A stretch of DNA of 49,091 nucleotides from Candidatus Ruthenibacterium merdavium (GCA_019119935.1 DWWA01000028.1:1-49091), one strand, 5' to 3'. Positions 7,494-15,500 are shown, counted from the first letter of the stretch. The notes: generated from the letters alone by a model not told the origin. Translations and numbers: made by a program.

Positions 7494-9107
7494 TTACAGC
7501 AGCTCAAGGAGCTGCTGCATATTCTTTTTCCCGAAAGATATTTTTTGACCGTTGTTAATAACCAGACATGGTACACTCATTACCTGATACTGATCCCGCA
7601 AATCCGGAAAGTGATTCAAATCGTACACATGTGCGCTGACAGCAGGGTTTTCAGCGGCAATCCGCTGTGCGGCTGTTACCAGTTCAGGACACATGGTACA
7701 CGAAAGCGATACCAGCACCTGCATCTGCACCGGCCGTGAAATCGCCTGAATTTTCTCTTTCGTTTCTGAGTCAAGTGTTTGACCCGGGCCGGAGGCATTA
7801 TAAAGACCCAAAACAAACGAAGTAAATTCGTGTCCGCCGGGGACTCCGTGAAAGGCAAGCCCTGTCTGACTGCCGTCTGCCCGGCAAACCTGCACACAGG
7901 GCAAGTGCTCTGTTTCGGAAGGATCTCCTTTTTCAATCGTAAGCTTGTCACTGTGCGCGGCAAGTTCATTCATATAACTTTCCAGTTCCGCAGAAAGAGG
8001 CGTTTCATCCAGCAAAAGGCGAAGAACCAGCGGTGATTGCATACGTTCAAACACGGTATGCAGCTGGGCCAGCATCTCCGCACTGAACAACCCGCCCTTT
8101 GTGTCGGAATGCTCGGTTTGCACGATACTGGCGGCAGGCTGCTGAGGACGCATGCCCGTTTTTTCCTGCATTGCGGCGCACAGCCGTTCCAGTTCCGTGG
8201 CGGCAAGAGCACCGTCACCTACGGCAGTAACCACCTGACGCAGGGGTTTTACACATACATCTCCTGCCGCATACAGTCCATCCGCCGATGTTTTCTGACT
8301 GCGGTCGGTAATCACATATCCCTGTTCATTGCATTCTGCCAGCCCTCGCACTAGTTCGGTGGCAGGTTCATATCCAGCAAAAACAAACACACCGAAGGTT
8401 TCGCCTTCCGGCGAATGATATACGGTTTCTTCACCGGTTTTAGTGTTTCGCATCCGAATACTGCACAGCGCGGTATCTCCTGTCACTTCTTCCACCACTG
8501 TATTGGTGTGCACAGTAATTTTTTCATGATGACGGGCAGTATCAGCGGTAGACTTCGCACAGGTAAAGTCATCCTCACGAATGAGAATCGTCACATGACG
8601 TGCATATTTTGTAAGAAATACACTTTCTTCGGCTGCGGCAAATCCACCGCCTACCACAAACACATCTTTCCCGGTGAAAAATTCACCGTCACAAGTAGCG
8701 CAGTATGCAACACCTCTGCCGCGGAACGCTTCTTCGCCCGCAAACCCTACCATGCGAGGATGTGCTCCCGTGGCAAGAAGTACACCGAAACTTTTCAATT
8801 CTCCACGGCTGGTGTGTACCGTTTTTATCTCATCGGTCATATCCAGCCTTGTAACTTCTGCCAGCAAAAATTCTGCACCAAAGGACTCCGCCTGTTTGCG
8901 CATGGTTTCGGTAAGCGCTGTGCCGCTGGTGCGCTGCACACCGGGATAGTTGACAACCTCGGAAGTGATGGTGATCTGCCCGCCGAAGTGGTCTTTTTCC
9001 ACTACAACCACCCGATAACGTGCTCGTGCGAGATATATGGCGGCGGTAAGCCCCGCAGGGCCTCCGCCAACAATGACAACATCATAAAAATTTTCTGCCT
9101 GTTTCAT
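7494..9107 (-). CDS. Thioredoxin reductase-like flavoprotein with C-terminal AhpF-type double thioredoxin domain
   Basis: A 537-residue protein. Residues 1-310 are a thioredoxin reductase: FAD site GGGPAG (14-19), redox pair CATC (136-139), NADPH-site GGGFAAAE (153-160) and a second FAD motif GLYAAGDV (277-284). Residues about 335-537 match the AhpF N-terminal domain: HGVPGGHEF (420-428), redox CTMC (470-473) and cis-proline VPC (512-514). In classical AhpF this domain comes first, so the order is permuted. It should pass electrons from NAD(P)H through both CxxC pairs to the peroxiredoxin AhpC, whose stop codon lies immediately before this start (one nt apart). Role: peroxide detoxification in the cytoplasm. 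The electron donor (NADH or NADPH) cannot be decided here. Confidence 0.9.
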   Translation of the reverse strand: MKQAENFYDVVIVGGGPAGLTAAIYLARARYRVVVVEKDHFGGQITITSEVVNYPGVQRTSGTALTETMRKQAESFGAEFLLAEVTRLDMTDEIKTVHTSRGELKSFGVLLATGAHPRMVGFAGEEAFRGRGVAYCATCDGEFFTGKDVFVVGGGFAAAEESVFLTKYARHVTILIREDDFTCAKSTADTARHHEKITVHTNTVVEEVTGDTALCSIRMRNTKTGEETVYHSPEGETFGVFVFAGYEPATELVRGLAECNEQGYVITDRSQKTSADGLYAAGDVCVKPLRQVVTAVGDGALAATELERLCAAMQEKTGMRPQQPAASIVQTEHSDTKGGLFSAEMLAQLHTVFERMQSPLVLRLLLDETPLSAELESYMNELAAHSDKLTIEKGDPSETEHLPCVQVCRADGSQTGLAFHGVPGGHEFTSFVLGLYNASGPGQTLDSETKEKIQAISRPVQMQVLVSLSCTMCPELVTAAQRIAAENPAVSAHVYDLNHFPDLRDQYQVMSVPCLVINNGQKISFGKKNMQQLLELL

Positions 9108-9108
9108 T

Positions 9109-9672
9109 TTACAGCTGTCCTACCAAATCAAGGCTGGGTTTCAATGTTTCTGCACCGGGCTGCCATTTTGCAGGACACACTTCATCGCCGTGTTCTGCCA
9201 CAAACTGGCAAGCCTGCACCTTGCGCAAAAGCTCATCTGCATTTCTTCCGACATTTCCTGCGCTCACCTCATAAGCCACAATCTTACCCTGTGGGTCTAC
9301 AATGAAACTGCCGCGCTCTGCCAAGCCGTCTGCCTCAATGTATACCTCAAAATCTTTCGACAGGCAATGCGTGGGGTCCGCCAGCATCGGGTAGCGAATC
9401 TTTTGAATACGCTCGGAGGCATCGTGCCAAGCCTTATGTACAAAGTGCGTATCACAGGAAACAGCGTAAATTTCACAGCCTACTTCCTTGAATTTATCAT
9501 AGAGGTTTGCCAAATCTTCCAGCTCGGTAGGGCAAACAAAGGTAAAATCAGCAGGATAGAAAAAGAATACACTCCACTTACCCATCACATCTGCTTTGCT
9601 TACGGTGCGAAAATCATGATTCTGGTAGCACTGAACCGTAAAATCGGAAATTTCTTTTTTGATCAAGGACAT
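9109..9672 (-). CDS. ahpC: Alkyl hydroperoxide reductase subunit C (2-Cys peroxiredoxin)
   Basis: A 187-residue typical AhpC/Prx1 protein. It reduces hydrogen peroxide, organic peroxides and peroxynitrite in the cytoplasm. The peroxidatic site FTFVCPTE has Cys47, and the resolving Cys166 lies in EVCPAKW near the C-terminus; both are at the positions usual for bacterial AhpC, and length matches the family. GGAGG precedes the ATG. It is the first gene of a two-gene operon with the permuted AhpF-like reductase, which supplies electrons. A consensus promoter (9731-9759) and an inverted repeat (9706-9721) over the expected start of transcription suggest repression relieved by oxidative stress; the regulator is not identified. 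Confidence 0.96.
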   Translation of the reverse strand: MSLIKKEISDFTVQCYQNHDFRTVSKADVMGKWSVFFFYPADFTFVCPTELEDLANLYDKFKEVGCEIYAVSCDTHFVHKAWHDASERIQKIRYPMLADPTHCLSKDFEVYIEADGLAERGSFIVDPQGKIVAYEVSAGNVGRNADELLRKVQACQFVAEHGDEVCPAKWQPGAETLKPSLDLVGQL

Positions 9673-9705
9673 ACAAGATAGCCTCCATTCGATGATTATA
9701 TTTTA

Positions 9706-9721
9706 GTTAGTCAAAACTAAC
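9706..9721 (-). promoter_or_regulatory. Inverted-repeat operator of ahpC
   Basis: A perfect palindrome with GTTAGT and ACTAAC arms and a 4-bp centre lies just downstream of the -10 box of the ahpC promoter, where a repressor would block initiation. The half-site GTTAG/CTAAC recurs at the marR operator (22121-22138) and upstream of the CobW operon (31458-31469). It does not match the PerR consensus. A MarR-type regulator is a reasonable guess. Confidence 0.6.
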
Positions 9722-9730
9722 CTTGCCGCA

Positions 9731-9759
9731 AGTATATCGTCTGCAAAGCGTATTGTCAA
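9731..9759 (-). promoter_or_regulatory. Sigma-A promoter of ahpC operon
   Basis: On the minus strand TTGACA (9754-9759), 17-bp spacer, TATACT (9731-9736). This is close to consensus, about 60 nt upstream of the ahpC start codon. Confidence 0.85.
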
Positions 9760-9844
9760 TAGATTTTCCTAATTGATACTAGTTTCTATTAAGTTTTTTA
9801 AAGTTTGCCGAAATTTTTTAAAAACCGCATGAAGCAATGTGTAA

Positions 9845-9992
9845 CTTCTCGTTTCTCTTTCACGAAAAGAAAAAGCCCCTTCCACCGACTGTGCCAAAGC
9901 AATGCGCCGGCAGCATTCGATGAAAGGGGCTGATATTCTAATTCTTTTTTGTGTTTCTCTGTACGAATGACAGTTTCGCTCACAGCGGCGAT
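9845..9992 (-). repeat. 148-bp direct repeat, copy 2
   Basis: Near-identical to 7181-7328 (three substitutions: one in the loop, two in the minus-strand 5' part). It lies between the tRNA-Ser terminator and the ahpC promoter, so the ahpC operon is bracketed by the two copies. The minus-strand hairpin with T tract is retained. Confidence 0.85.
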
Positions 9993-10018
9993 AAGCATAA
10001 AATCAATCAAACAAAAAA

Positions 10019-10052
10019 CAAATCCCCGCGCTTTCGCAAGCGCGAGGATTTG
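10019..10052 (-). terminator. Terminator of the tRNA-Ser transcript
   Basis: A 15-bp stem (arm CAAATCCTCGCGCTT on the minus strand) starts 2 nt after the tRNA CCA end and is followed on the minus strand by TTTTTT. Confidence 0.85.
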
Positions 10053-10054
10053 CA

Positions 10055-10144
10055 TGGCGGAGATGGAGAGATTTGAACTCTCGCGCCGGTTTCCCGACCT
10101 ACTCCCTTAGCAGGGGAGCCTCGTCACCACTTGAGTACATCTCC
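10055..10144 (-). tRNA. tRNA-Ser (anticodon GCU)
   Basis: A 90-nt gene with encoded CCA. The acceptor stem GGAGATG pairs with CATCTCC, the anticodon arm carries CTGCTAAG with GCT as anticodon, a long class-II variable arm is present, and the T loop reads GTTCAAATC. It is transcribed with the second tRNA-Ser upstream. Its 3' end is duplicated at 303-321. Confidence 0.96.
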
Positions 10145-10182
10145 ATGGTAACATTATTTTGTATTTCGCCTTAAAAACGAAT

Positions 10183-10270
10183 TGGCGGAAAGGGTGGGAT
10201 TCGAACCCACGGAACATTGCTGCTCAACGGTTTTCAAGACCGCCTCCTTAAACCACTCGGACACCTCTCC
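10183..10270 (-). tRNA. tRNA-Ser (anticodon UGA)
   Basis: An 88-nt gene with encoded CCA. The acceptor stem GGAGAGG pairs with CCTTTCC (one G-U), the anticodon loop TCTTGAAAA carries TGA, and a long variable arm and T loop GTTCGAATC are present. It is the first gene of a two-tRNA transcript, 38 nt upstream of tRNA-Ser(GCU). Confidence 0.96.
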
Positions 10271-10301
10271 AAAAGTGCATCGCAGTTCAGAGTGCTTTAT
10301 C

Positions 10302-10330
10302 AGTATATCATTTTAAAACCACAATGTCAA
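10302..10330 (-). promoter_or_regulatory. Promoter of the tRNA-Ser pair
   Basis: On the minus strand TTGACA (10325-10330), 17-bp spacer, TATACT (10302-10307), about 32 nt before the first tRNA. The gap 10331-10640 holds no gene I can support. Confidence 0.85.
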
Positions 10331-10640
10331 GTATTTCTTTTCATTTTGAGCAAAAGAAAAATATACATCTTAAATGCTTTATTATATTGTAAAAAATGTA
10401 ATACAGTCACGGAATGTGTTTTTGTTTTCTCTCATAATAAGATTATCAAATACGTCTGTTTTTATGCGCCGGATAAAGCTGCTTTTTGGGAAAGCCGTTT
10501 CTTCTCAAAACTCAAAAGCCGCAAAGGCATCGCATCAAATTTTTAATTCTTATAATACTTTAAGCTGCAAAAAAGCACTTTACAGAAAACGGGAAAGCTT
10601 CTGCGCTTATCTGCAAAATCCTTTTATTGCGAAACGAAAA

Positions 10641-10666
10641 CGGCGAAGAAATCCCTTTCTCCGCCG
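10641..10666 (-). terminator. Terminator downstream of the HAD phosphatase gene
   Basis: An 11-bp stem with one mismatch (CGGCGGAGAAA arm on the minus strand) and a GGGA loop is followed by TTTTCGTTT on the minus strand. It lies about 100 nt after the stop codon of the gene at 10768-11529. Confidence 0.65.
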
Positions 10667-10767
10667 CAGTTTATCACACGCAGAAAGGAGGCTCTTCTCC
10701 CCCTTTTCTAAGCTTTTGCTTTCCGGACTTCTGCTGCATCAAGCAATTTCCAAATATTTCATCGTTT

Positions 10768-11529
10768 TTAAAGCTGCTGCAGCACGGGTTCTACCCGCTC
10801 AGTAACCGAAGCTTTTACTCCTGCCTGTTCGGGTGTAATGCCTTTCTTCATTAAGTAAGGCATGCCTGCCCACCGCATCATCGGAATGTCGTTATAATTA
10901 TCCCCAAATGCCATAACATCACGCGCCGGAATTTCTAAGACGCGACACAGCGCGCTCAAGCCTTGGCCTTTATCTGATGTATTAAAATCGAGCCAACATT
11001 CGCCGGAAATGGCAACGTTCACTTTTTGTCCCCAACGCTGTTCAAACTCTCTCGCACAGGTTTTGGAGCCTTCACGGCAGTAAGCCGACACTTTGAGCAT
11101 GTCCTCATGAATATCCGCTAAAGATGCTGTCTGCAATACCGTTCCGCTGATAAAGGGTTGAATTTCGCTTAAAAAGTTTTTTTCTTTCGGCAAAATATAA
11201 GCGGCACTTTCACCGGAAATCAGCACTTCACACGATGGCGTACTCATAATTTCTGCTGCAATTTGCTCTGCTGTTTCTCTGGGAAGACCCTTGCGGAAAA
11301 TCGCTTGATCCTGATAATAAACGATTGCGCCGTTCTCACAGACATAAGCGATATCATCCGCCACCGGACGAAACAGGCGGCGAAGGTCGGCGTAGCGGCG
11401 GCCGCTGGCGGCACAAAACACAATGCCGTTTCTTTTCAGGCGCCGGATTTCCGAAAACAGCACTTGGGATAATTCGTGTGTCCCTTGCAGCAGCGTTCCG
11501 TCAATGTCGCTTGCGATCAGTTGAACCAT
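10768..11529 (-). CDS. Cof-type HAD-superfamily phosphatase
   Basis: A 253-residue protein of the Cof/YidA class of haloacid-dehalogenase hydrolases, which usually dephosphorylate sugar phosphates or related metabolites in the cytoplasm. Motif I DIDGT carries the nucleophile Asp8 and acid/base Asp10. FCAASGRRY is motif II, and MAFGDNYNDIPMM near residue 210 is motif IV that binds Mg. The cap region between is of the C2 type. AAAGGAGG precedes the ATG at 11529, so the seven extra upstream residues of the longer frame are not used. It is the second gene after the aldo/keto reductase (39-nt gap) and may share its transcript. The substrate is unknown. Confidence 0.88.
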   Translation of the reverse strand: MVQLIASDIDGTLLQGTHELSQVLFSEIRRLKRNGIVFCAASGRRYADLRRLFRPVADDIAYVCENGAIVYYQDQAIFRKGLPRETAEQIAAEIMSTPSCEVLISGESAAYILPKEKNFLSEIQPFISGTVLQTASLADIHEDMLKVSAYCREGSKTCAREFEQRWGQKVNVAISGECWLDFNTSDKGQGLSALCRVLEIPARDVMAFGDNYNDIPMMRWAGMPYLMKKGITPEQAGVKASVTERVEPVLQQL

Positions 11530-11568
11530 AAAAACCTCCTTTACATGCACAGTGAAATCTGCCCGGCC

Positions 11569-12681
11569 TCAGCCCTTGGCCCATTGCGTGATTTCCGTCA
11601 TTTTCTCCGGAATTGCAATGTTCTGTGGGCAGGCTTTCATGCATTTTCCGCACTTTACGCAGTGCACTGCCTTTTGCTCATCAGCCATCTCGCTGTAACT
11701 TTTGCGGCCTTGTTCAGGCATATCGTAAATGGCGGCATGATTGTAAATTTGAAATACTTCAGGGATGTTGACGCCTGCCGGACAGGGCATGCAATAAGCA
11801 CATCCTGTACATGCAACACGCACCCGCGCCCGATAAATTTCGGCTGCACGGTGCACGGCATCCTGTTCTTCCTGTGTGAGAGGTGCAATCTTGCCGAATG
11901 TTTGCAGATTATCCTTCACCTGCTCAAGATTGCTCATACCGGACAAAATTACCGCAACATTTTCAAGCGAAGCTACCCAGCGCAGCGCCCAGGAAGCGCC
12001 GGACCAATCGGGATGCAGCGTCTGAAACACCTTTTTTACATCCTCGGGAGGGTTGGCCAAACTGCCGCCCTTCACCGGCTCCATCACCATCACGGGAATT
12101 CCCTTTTTCGCCGCAAGCTCATATCCACGCATTCCCGCCTGCACATCGGTATCCATGTAGTTCAGCTGAAGCTGACAAAAATCCCAATCGGCGCGGTCAA
12201 TTAACCGTTCAAATACGGGATACTCGTCATGGAAGGAAAAGCCCAAAAAGCGGATTTTCCCCTCTTGTTTGAACTGTTGCGCCGCAGAGAACAAATCCCA
12301 TTGCAGCAGCGTTTCTTCGCGCTGTTCGTTCAGCGCATGAAGCAGATAAAAATCAATGGTTTCAACGCCAAGCTTCTTTCTTTGCTCTTCAAAAATAGTG
12401 AAGAAATCCTCCCGGCAGGTTGCCTTCCAAACAGGAAATTTCGTTGCAACATAAAAGCTGTCGCGCGGCTTTGCCGCAAGCCACTCTCCCAGCATTGCTT
12501 CGGAATCACCCGCATGATAAGGATACGCGGTGTCGTAATAATTCACCCCGGCCTCATATGCTGCATCGAGCATTTCAAACGCTTTTTTTCGGTCAATTTG
12601 TCCGGGCTTTACTTCCGGCATCCGCATGCATCCGAACCCCAATAAACTCAGTGCCTGCCCACGAAACATTCTTGTTTTCAT
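11569..12681 (-). CDS. Aldo/keto reductase with C-terminal [4Fe-4S] ferredoxin domain
   Basis: A 370-residue protein. The first 270 residues form an aldo/keto reductase barrel: GFGCMRMPE at the start, DTAYPYHAGDSE (catalytic Asp and Tyr), and the lysine and His strands ATKFPVW and YLLHAL. The last 90 residues hold cysteine clusters CTGCAYCMPCPAG and CVKCGKCMKACPQ typical of a two-cluster ferredoxin domain. This fused architecture is common in anaerobes, where the reductase probably takes electrons from or gives them to iron-sulfur carriers; the substrate is unknown. AGGTG precedes the ATG at 12681; a GTG 6 nt upstream is less well placed. It is divergent from the MarR gene across a palindrome, so it is a likely MarR target. 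Confidence 0.92.
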   Translation of the reverse strand: MKTRMFRGQALSLLGFGCMRMPEVKPGQIDRKKAFEMLDAAYEAGVNYYDTAYPYHAGDSEAMLGEWLAAKPRDSFYVATKFPVWKATCREDFFTIFEEQRKKLGVETIDFYLLHALNEQREETLLQWDLFSAAQQFKQEGKIRFLGFSFHDEYPVFERLIDRADWDFCQLQLNYMDTDVQAGMRGYELAAKKGIPVMVMEPVKGGSLANPPEDVKKVFQTLHPDWSGASWALRWVASLENVAVILSGMSNLEQVKDNLQTFGKIAPLTQEEQDAVHRAAEIYRARVRVACTGCAYCMPCPAGVNIPEVFQIYNHAAIYDMPEQGRKSYSEMADEQKAVHCVKCGKCMKACPQNIAIPEKMTEITQWAKG

Positions 12682-12781
12682 ACGCACACCTCACAACAAA
12701 TGCTTAATGATATTATGATAATCCAAATACAAAAATTTTTCTATACGGAAAATGCTTGATTTTTTGAAGGAAATAAGAAGG

Positions 12782-12807
12782 AAAATTGTAACATCGGTTA
12801 CAATTTT
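12782..12807. promoter_or_regulatory. Perfect palindromic operator between aldo/keto reductase and marR
   Basis: AAAATTGTAAC, a 4-bp centre and the exact inverted copy form a 26-bp palindrome midway in the 228-bp divergent gap. Its size and symmetry fit a MarR-dimer site, most simply the product of the gene at 12910. Confidence 0.7.
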
Positions 12808-12848
12808 GAAAAATTTCTAATTTTTGACAAAAAAATATTTATTCTCTA

Positions 12849-12877
12849 TTGATGCATCACGCAACATGCAGTATAAT
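12849..12877 (+). promoter_or_regulatory. Promoter of the marR gene
   Basis: TTGATG (12849-12854), 17-bp spacer, TATAAT (12872-12877), 32 nt before the GTG start. The palindrome lies 40 bp upstream. Confidence 0.75.
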
Positions 12878-12909
12878 AAATCTGTTTTACAATACTAAGG
12901 AGGTATCTT

Positions 12910-13458
12910 GTGGATTATCGTTCCAATGCTGTTTTGACTTACGTTTCCATTCTGCATCGAAACACCAACCGTTATTTCAGCAGCCTGCTGGAAAAACATC
13001 GCATCGGAAGCGGTCAGCAGTTCTTTTTACTACGCATTTTTGAAAATGAAGGAATTACGATGTACGACCTTGCCAAGCTTGGCAACTACGACAAGGGAAC
13101 GGTCACAAAAGCCGTAAAAAAGCTGGCGGACGAGGGTTATGTTGTGGTGTCGGTTGACGCGGAAGATAAGCGGATTCGCCACTTAAAGACAACACCAAAA
13201 GCAATCCCGTTAATCGAGGGTCTGTACCAAATGCGCGACGAATGGATCAACAAACTGCTTGATCCTTTAGATGATGCAACGCAAAGCAAGCTTTTGGATC
13301 AGCTCAAAAAAATGGCAGACGAATCTTGCGAAAATCTGGAAACCTTTCTCAATATGCAAAACTCTTTTTTCAGCATACCTGAAGAAACCGAAGCGTGTGC
13401 AGAAGGTTCCTTTGTTTCAAAACCATACTTTCACAAGCAAAAGTGCACCTGCGTATAA
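12910..13458 (+). CDS. MarR-family transcriptional regulator with CxC tail
   Basis: A 182-residue protein starting at GTG with AAGGAGG 6 nt upstream. The MarR winged helix spans residues about 30-135 (QQFFLLRIFENEGITMYDLAKLG, then DKGTVTKAVKKLADEGYVV and the wing DAEDKRIRHLKTT). The C-terminal 35 residues extend beyond the usual family length and end in KCTCV, with one further Cys in ETEACAEG. These might bind metal or sense redox change, though that is speculation. It is divergent from the ferredoxin-linked aldo/keto reductase and probably regulates it through the 12782-12807 palindrome. A strong terminator follows. Confidence 0.9.
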   Translation: MDYRSNAVLTYVSILHRNTNRYFSSLLEKHRIGSGQQFFLLRIFENEGITMYDLAKLGNYDKGTVTKAVKKLADEGYVVVSVDAEDKRIRHLKTTPKAIPLIEGLYQMRDEWINKLLDPLDDATQSKLLDQLKKMADESCENLETFLNMQNSFFSIPEETEACAEGSFVSKPYFHKQKCTCV

Positions 13459-13556
13459 GCCCTGCGGGTATCTTTTTTGTCAAGACAGCACTGCGCAACA
13501 ACAAAGCGATAAACACTTTTTTCTCTTTGTGGTTTGGCATCGTCCAATCGCATCAT

Positions 13557-13604
13557 AAAATAATACCGGGAACCGGCCTTTTGGCCGGTTCCCGGTATTA
13601 TTTT
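13557..13604. terminator. Long perfect bidirectional terminator
   Basis: A 22-bp perfect stem (AATACCGGGAACCGGCC core) with a TTTT loop is flanked by A and T tracts on both sides. It separates the convergent marR gene (plus) and the ABC permease gene (minus). Confidence 0.92.
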
Positions 13605-13622
13605 ATCAATTGCAAAGTAAAT

Positions 13623-14432
13623 TCAAGGCAAATTCAAGCGTTTTTCCAGTAATTTTTTTGTGAAATAAAAGCAAACAGCCCCGGTAATTATCGTATAGAA
13701 TAATGCAATCCAAATAGGAATCGTTAATTGAAAGAACCCGGCAACAGAAACAATATTGTACACTGAAAGATCAAACAGTGACTGAAGCCATATAATCGGC
13801 GCGTTAAATAGCCATGCAAAAACCAAAATTAGTGTACTCAGAGCCTGAGAAATTGCGCCCATGACAAGATAAGCGACAAATGTTGCTAAAAGGCGCCGCT
13901 GTGTCCATTGCGCACCGATTGCACAGCACAAGAACATTGCAAAATAGCCGCTCATGATGCTCACAATGACCTCTGCTACGGACAGCAAAATGATACCAAC
14001 TGCCAACCACTTCACAGGGCTTGCAGACAACTCGGAAAAATTGACTTCGGGAGCAACGCTGAAGAAAAAGAAGAACAGTCCGCATGCGAGCAAAAAACCG
14101 ACTGTCCATGTTGTTCCCACCAATGCGCGCGCCAGCATGTGCTGCGTGGGTGTTACCGGAAAGGAAAAATACAAATAGCCGCTGTCACCCAGCATTTGAT
14201 AAAACCGTACTACGCTGAGCAAACTGCTCACAAGGAGAACTCCTACAAAACCAAAGAATGAAAATACAGTTAAAAGATCCCTTACAAAATCCAGCAAAGT
14301 ATCCGGCAAAAGATAGTACGTCACAAACCTTGTCAGCGCCGTGCACCCAACTAAAAGTAAAAATATCCCGTACACAGGCATCATGACCCGAGCGGTGGCC
14401 CGGTATTCGTATTTTAATAACTTTGAGAACAT
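13623..14432 (-). CDS. ABC transporter permease (ABC-2 type)
   Basis: A 269-residue integral membrane protein with about six hydrophobic helices. N-terminal KLLKYEYRATARVMMPVYG, a conserved start in YtrC/BcrB-like permeases, is followed by a long first loop that includes SGYLYFSFPVTPTQHML. It is the membrane partner of the ATPase gene that it overlaps by 19 nt (14414-14432), with GGAGG before its ATG inside that gene. The operon GntR(YtrA-like)-ATPase-permease is a known arrangement for export systems responding to cell-wall antibiotics; the substrate here is unknown. Confidence 0.88.
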   Translation of the reverse strand: MFSKLLKYEYRATARVMMPVYGIFLLLVGCTALTRFVTYYLLPDTLLDFVRDLLTVFSFFGFVGVLLVSSLLSVVRFYQMLGDSGYLYFSFPVTPTQHMLARALVGTTWTVGFLLACGLFFFFFSVAPEVNFSELSASPVKWLAVGIILLSVAEVIVSIMSGYFAMFLCCAIGAQWTQRRLLATFVAYLVMGAISQALSTLILVFAWLFNAPIIWLQSLFDLSVYNIVSVAGFFQLTIPIWIALFYTIITGAVCFYFTKKLLEKRLNLP

Positions 14433-15127
14433 TGGAACACCTCCCGAAACAGCTCATCCACACTTTTTCCGTACTCTGTGCGGATGTCATCCACACTTTT
14501 AAACATCTCCACCTTTCCTTCTTTCAGCAAGATGGCATCATCCAAAATCTTTTCCACATCCGAAATTAAATGGGTGGAAAAAATCACCGTGGAATTTTCA
14601 TTGTAATTTCGGAGAATTGTGTTCAAAATATAATCACGCGCCGCAGGGTCTACGCCGCCCAGCGGTTCGTCTAATAAGTACAGCTTTGCGTTTCGGCTCA
14701 TGGTTAAAATCAGCTGAACTTTTTCCAGCATTCCCTTGCTCATTGCCGAAAGGCGCATATTGGGTTCAATCTTTAAATCCTCGAGCATCAGAATAGCTTT
14801 TTGTGCATCAAAATCATCAAAGAAATCTTCATACATTTGAAGCAGCTGAAAAACGCGCTCATAGCGGTCCAGCGCCAAGCGGTCGGGCAAATAGCTTACA
14901 AGGCGTTTTGTTTCGACGCCCGGCTTTTTGCCGCACACATACACCTCACCGGTACTGGGGGTTAAAAAACCCGCAATCAGTTTTAAAAAAGTCGTCTTTC
15001 CCGACCCGTTCGGCCCCAGCAGTCCCACCATTCTTCCCGCCGGCAGGGTTAACGTCACATTGTCCAGCGCCTTTTTCATGCTATACTGCTTTGACAGCCC
15101 TTGGCATGTTAAAATATTATTCTCCAT
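14414..15127 (-). CDS. ABC transporter ATP-binding protein
   Basis: A 237-residue ATPase: Walker A GPNGSGKTT (about residues 37-45), a signature region reading LSAMSKGMLEKVQ, which is degenerate compared with LSGGQ, Walker B LYLLDEP and a D-loop GGVDP, then H-loop STHLI. The modified signature is common in YtrB/BcrA-like exporters of this operon type. The start ATG at 15127 lies within the end of the GntR gene (11-nt overlap), which implies translational coupling; an upstream ATG at 15148 is possible. It energises the permease encoded next. Confidence 0.92.
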   Translation of the reverse strand: MENNILTCQGLSKQYSMKKALDNVTLTLPAGRMVGLLGPNGSGKTTFLKLIAGFLTPSTGEVYVCGKKPGVETKRLVSYLPDRLALDRYERVFQLLQMYEDFFDDFDAQKAILMLEDLKIEPNMRLSAMSKGMLEKVQLILTMSRNAKLYLLDEPLGGVDPAARDYILNTILRNYNENSTVIFSTHLISDVEKILDDAILLKEGKVEMFKSVDDIRTEYGKSVDELFREVFQCSQSY

Positions 15128-15500
15128 CAAAAATCCCCTTCTTTTCACACTCGTGAATCAAGTCAACGGTTTCCTCGGCAGTTTTTCCCATTTGCACCAT
15201 TTCCCTGCAAAAACGCTCTGCGGCATTGCGTGCCTCATCACTGCACAAGCGCTCAATCAATGCCTTATCCTGCGTCACAACCCGACCGGCCGTTCGGTTC
15301 TCAACACAAAGCAAGCCGCTTTGCTCTAAAACCTGTAAGGCTCTTTGCATCGTATTCGGATTCACTCCAGCGTCAGCAGCCAGTTCACGCACTGCGGGAA
15401 ATTTGCTTCCCGGGGCGTATTCACCATTTAAAACGGCGCGCTGTATCTGCTCTACCAGCTGCATGTACACTGGGCGGCCCGAGTTGATTTGCCAGTTCAT
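15117..15500 (-). CDS. GntR-family regulator, YtrA subfamily
   Basis: A 127-residue protein with an N-terminal winged helix of the GntR type: PVYMQLVEQIQRAVLNGEYAPGSKFPAVRELAADAGVNPNTMQRALQVLEQSGLL, then a short helical tail of about 50 residues. The short tail is diagnostic of the YtrA subfamily, which represses adjacent ABC transporter operons (known). AAAGGAG lies before the ATG. It is the first gene of the operon, and the inverted repeat at 15518-15537 in front of it is the likely autoregulatory operator. Confidence 0.92.
   Translation of the reverse strand: MNWQINSGRPVYMQLVEQIQRAVLNGEYAPGSKFPAVRELAADAGVNPNTMQRALQVLEQSGLLCVENRTAGRVVTQDKALIERLCSDEARNAAERFCREMVQMGKTAEETVDLIHECEKKGIFDGE

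Noticed and set aside
9798-10055. 85-codon minus-strand frame spanning the second 148-bp repeat
   Set aside because: The homologous repeat copy does not keep the same frame, and the frame starts inside the tRNA terminator.
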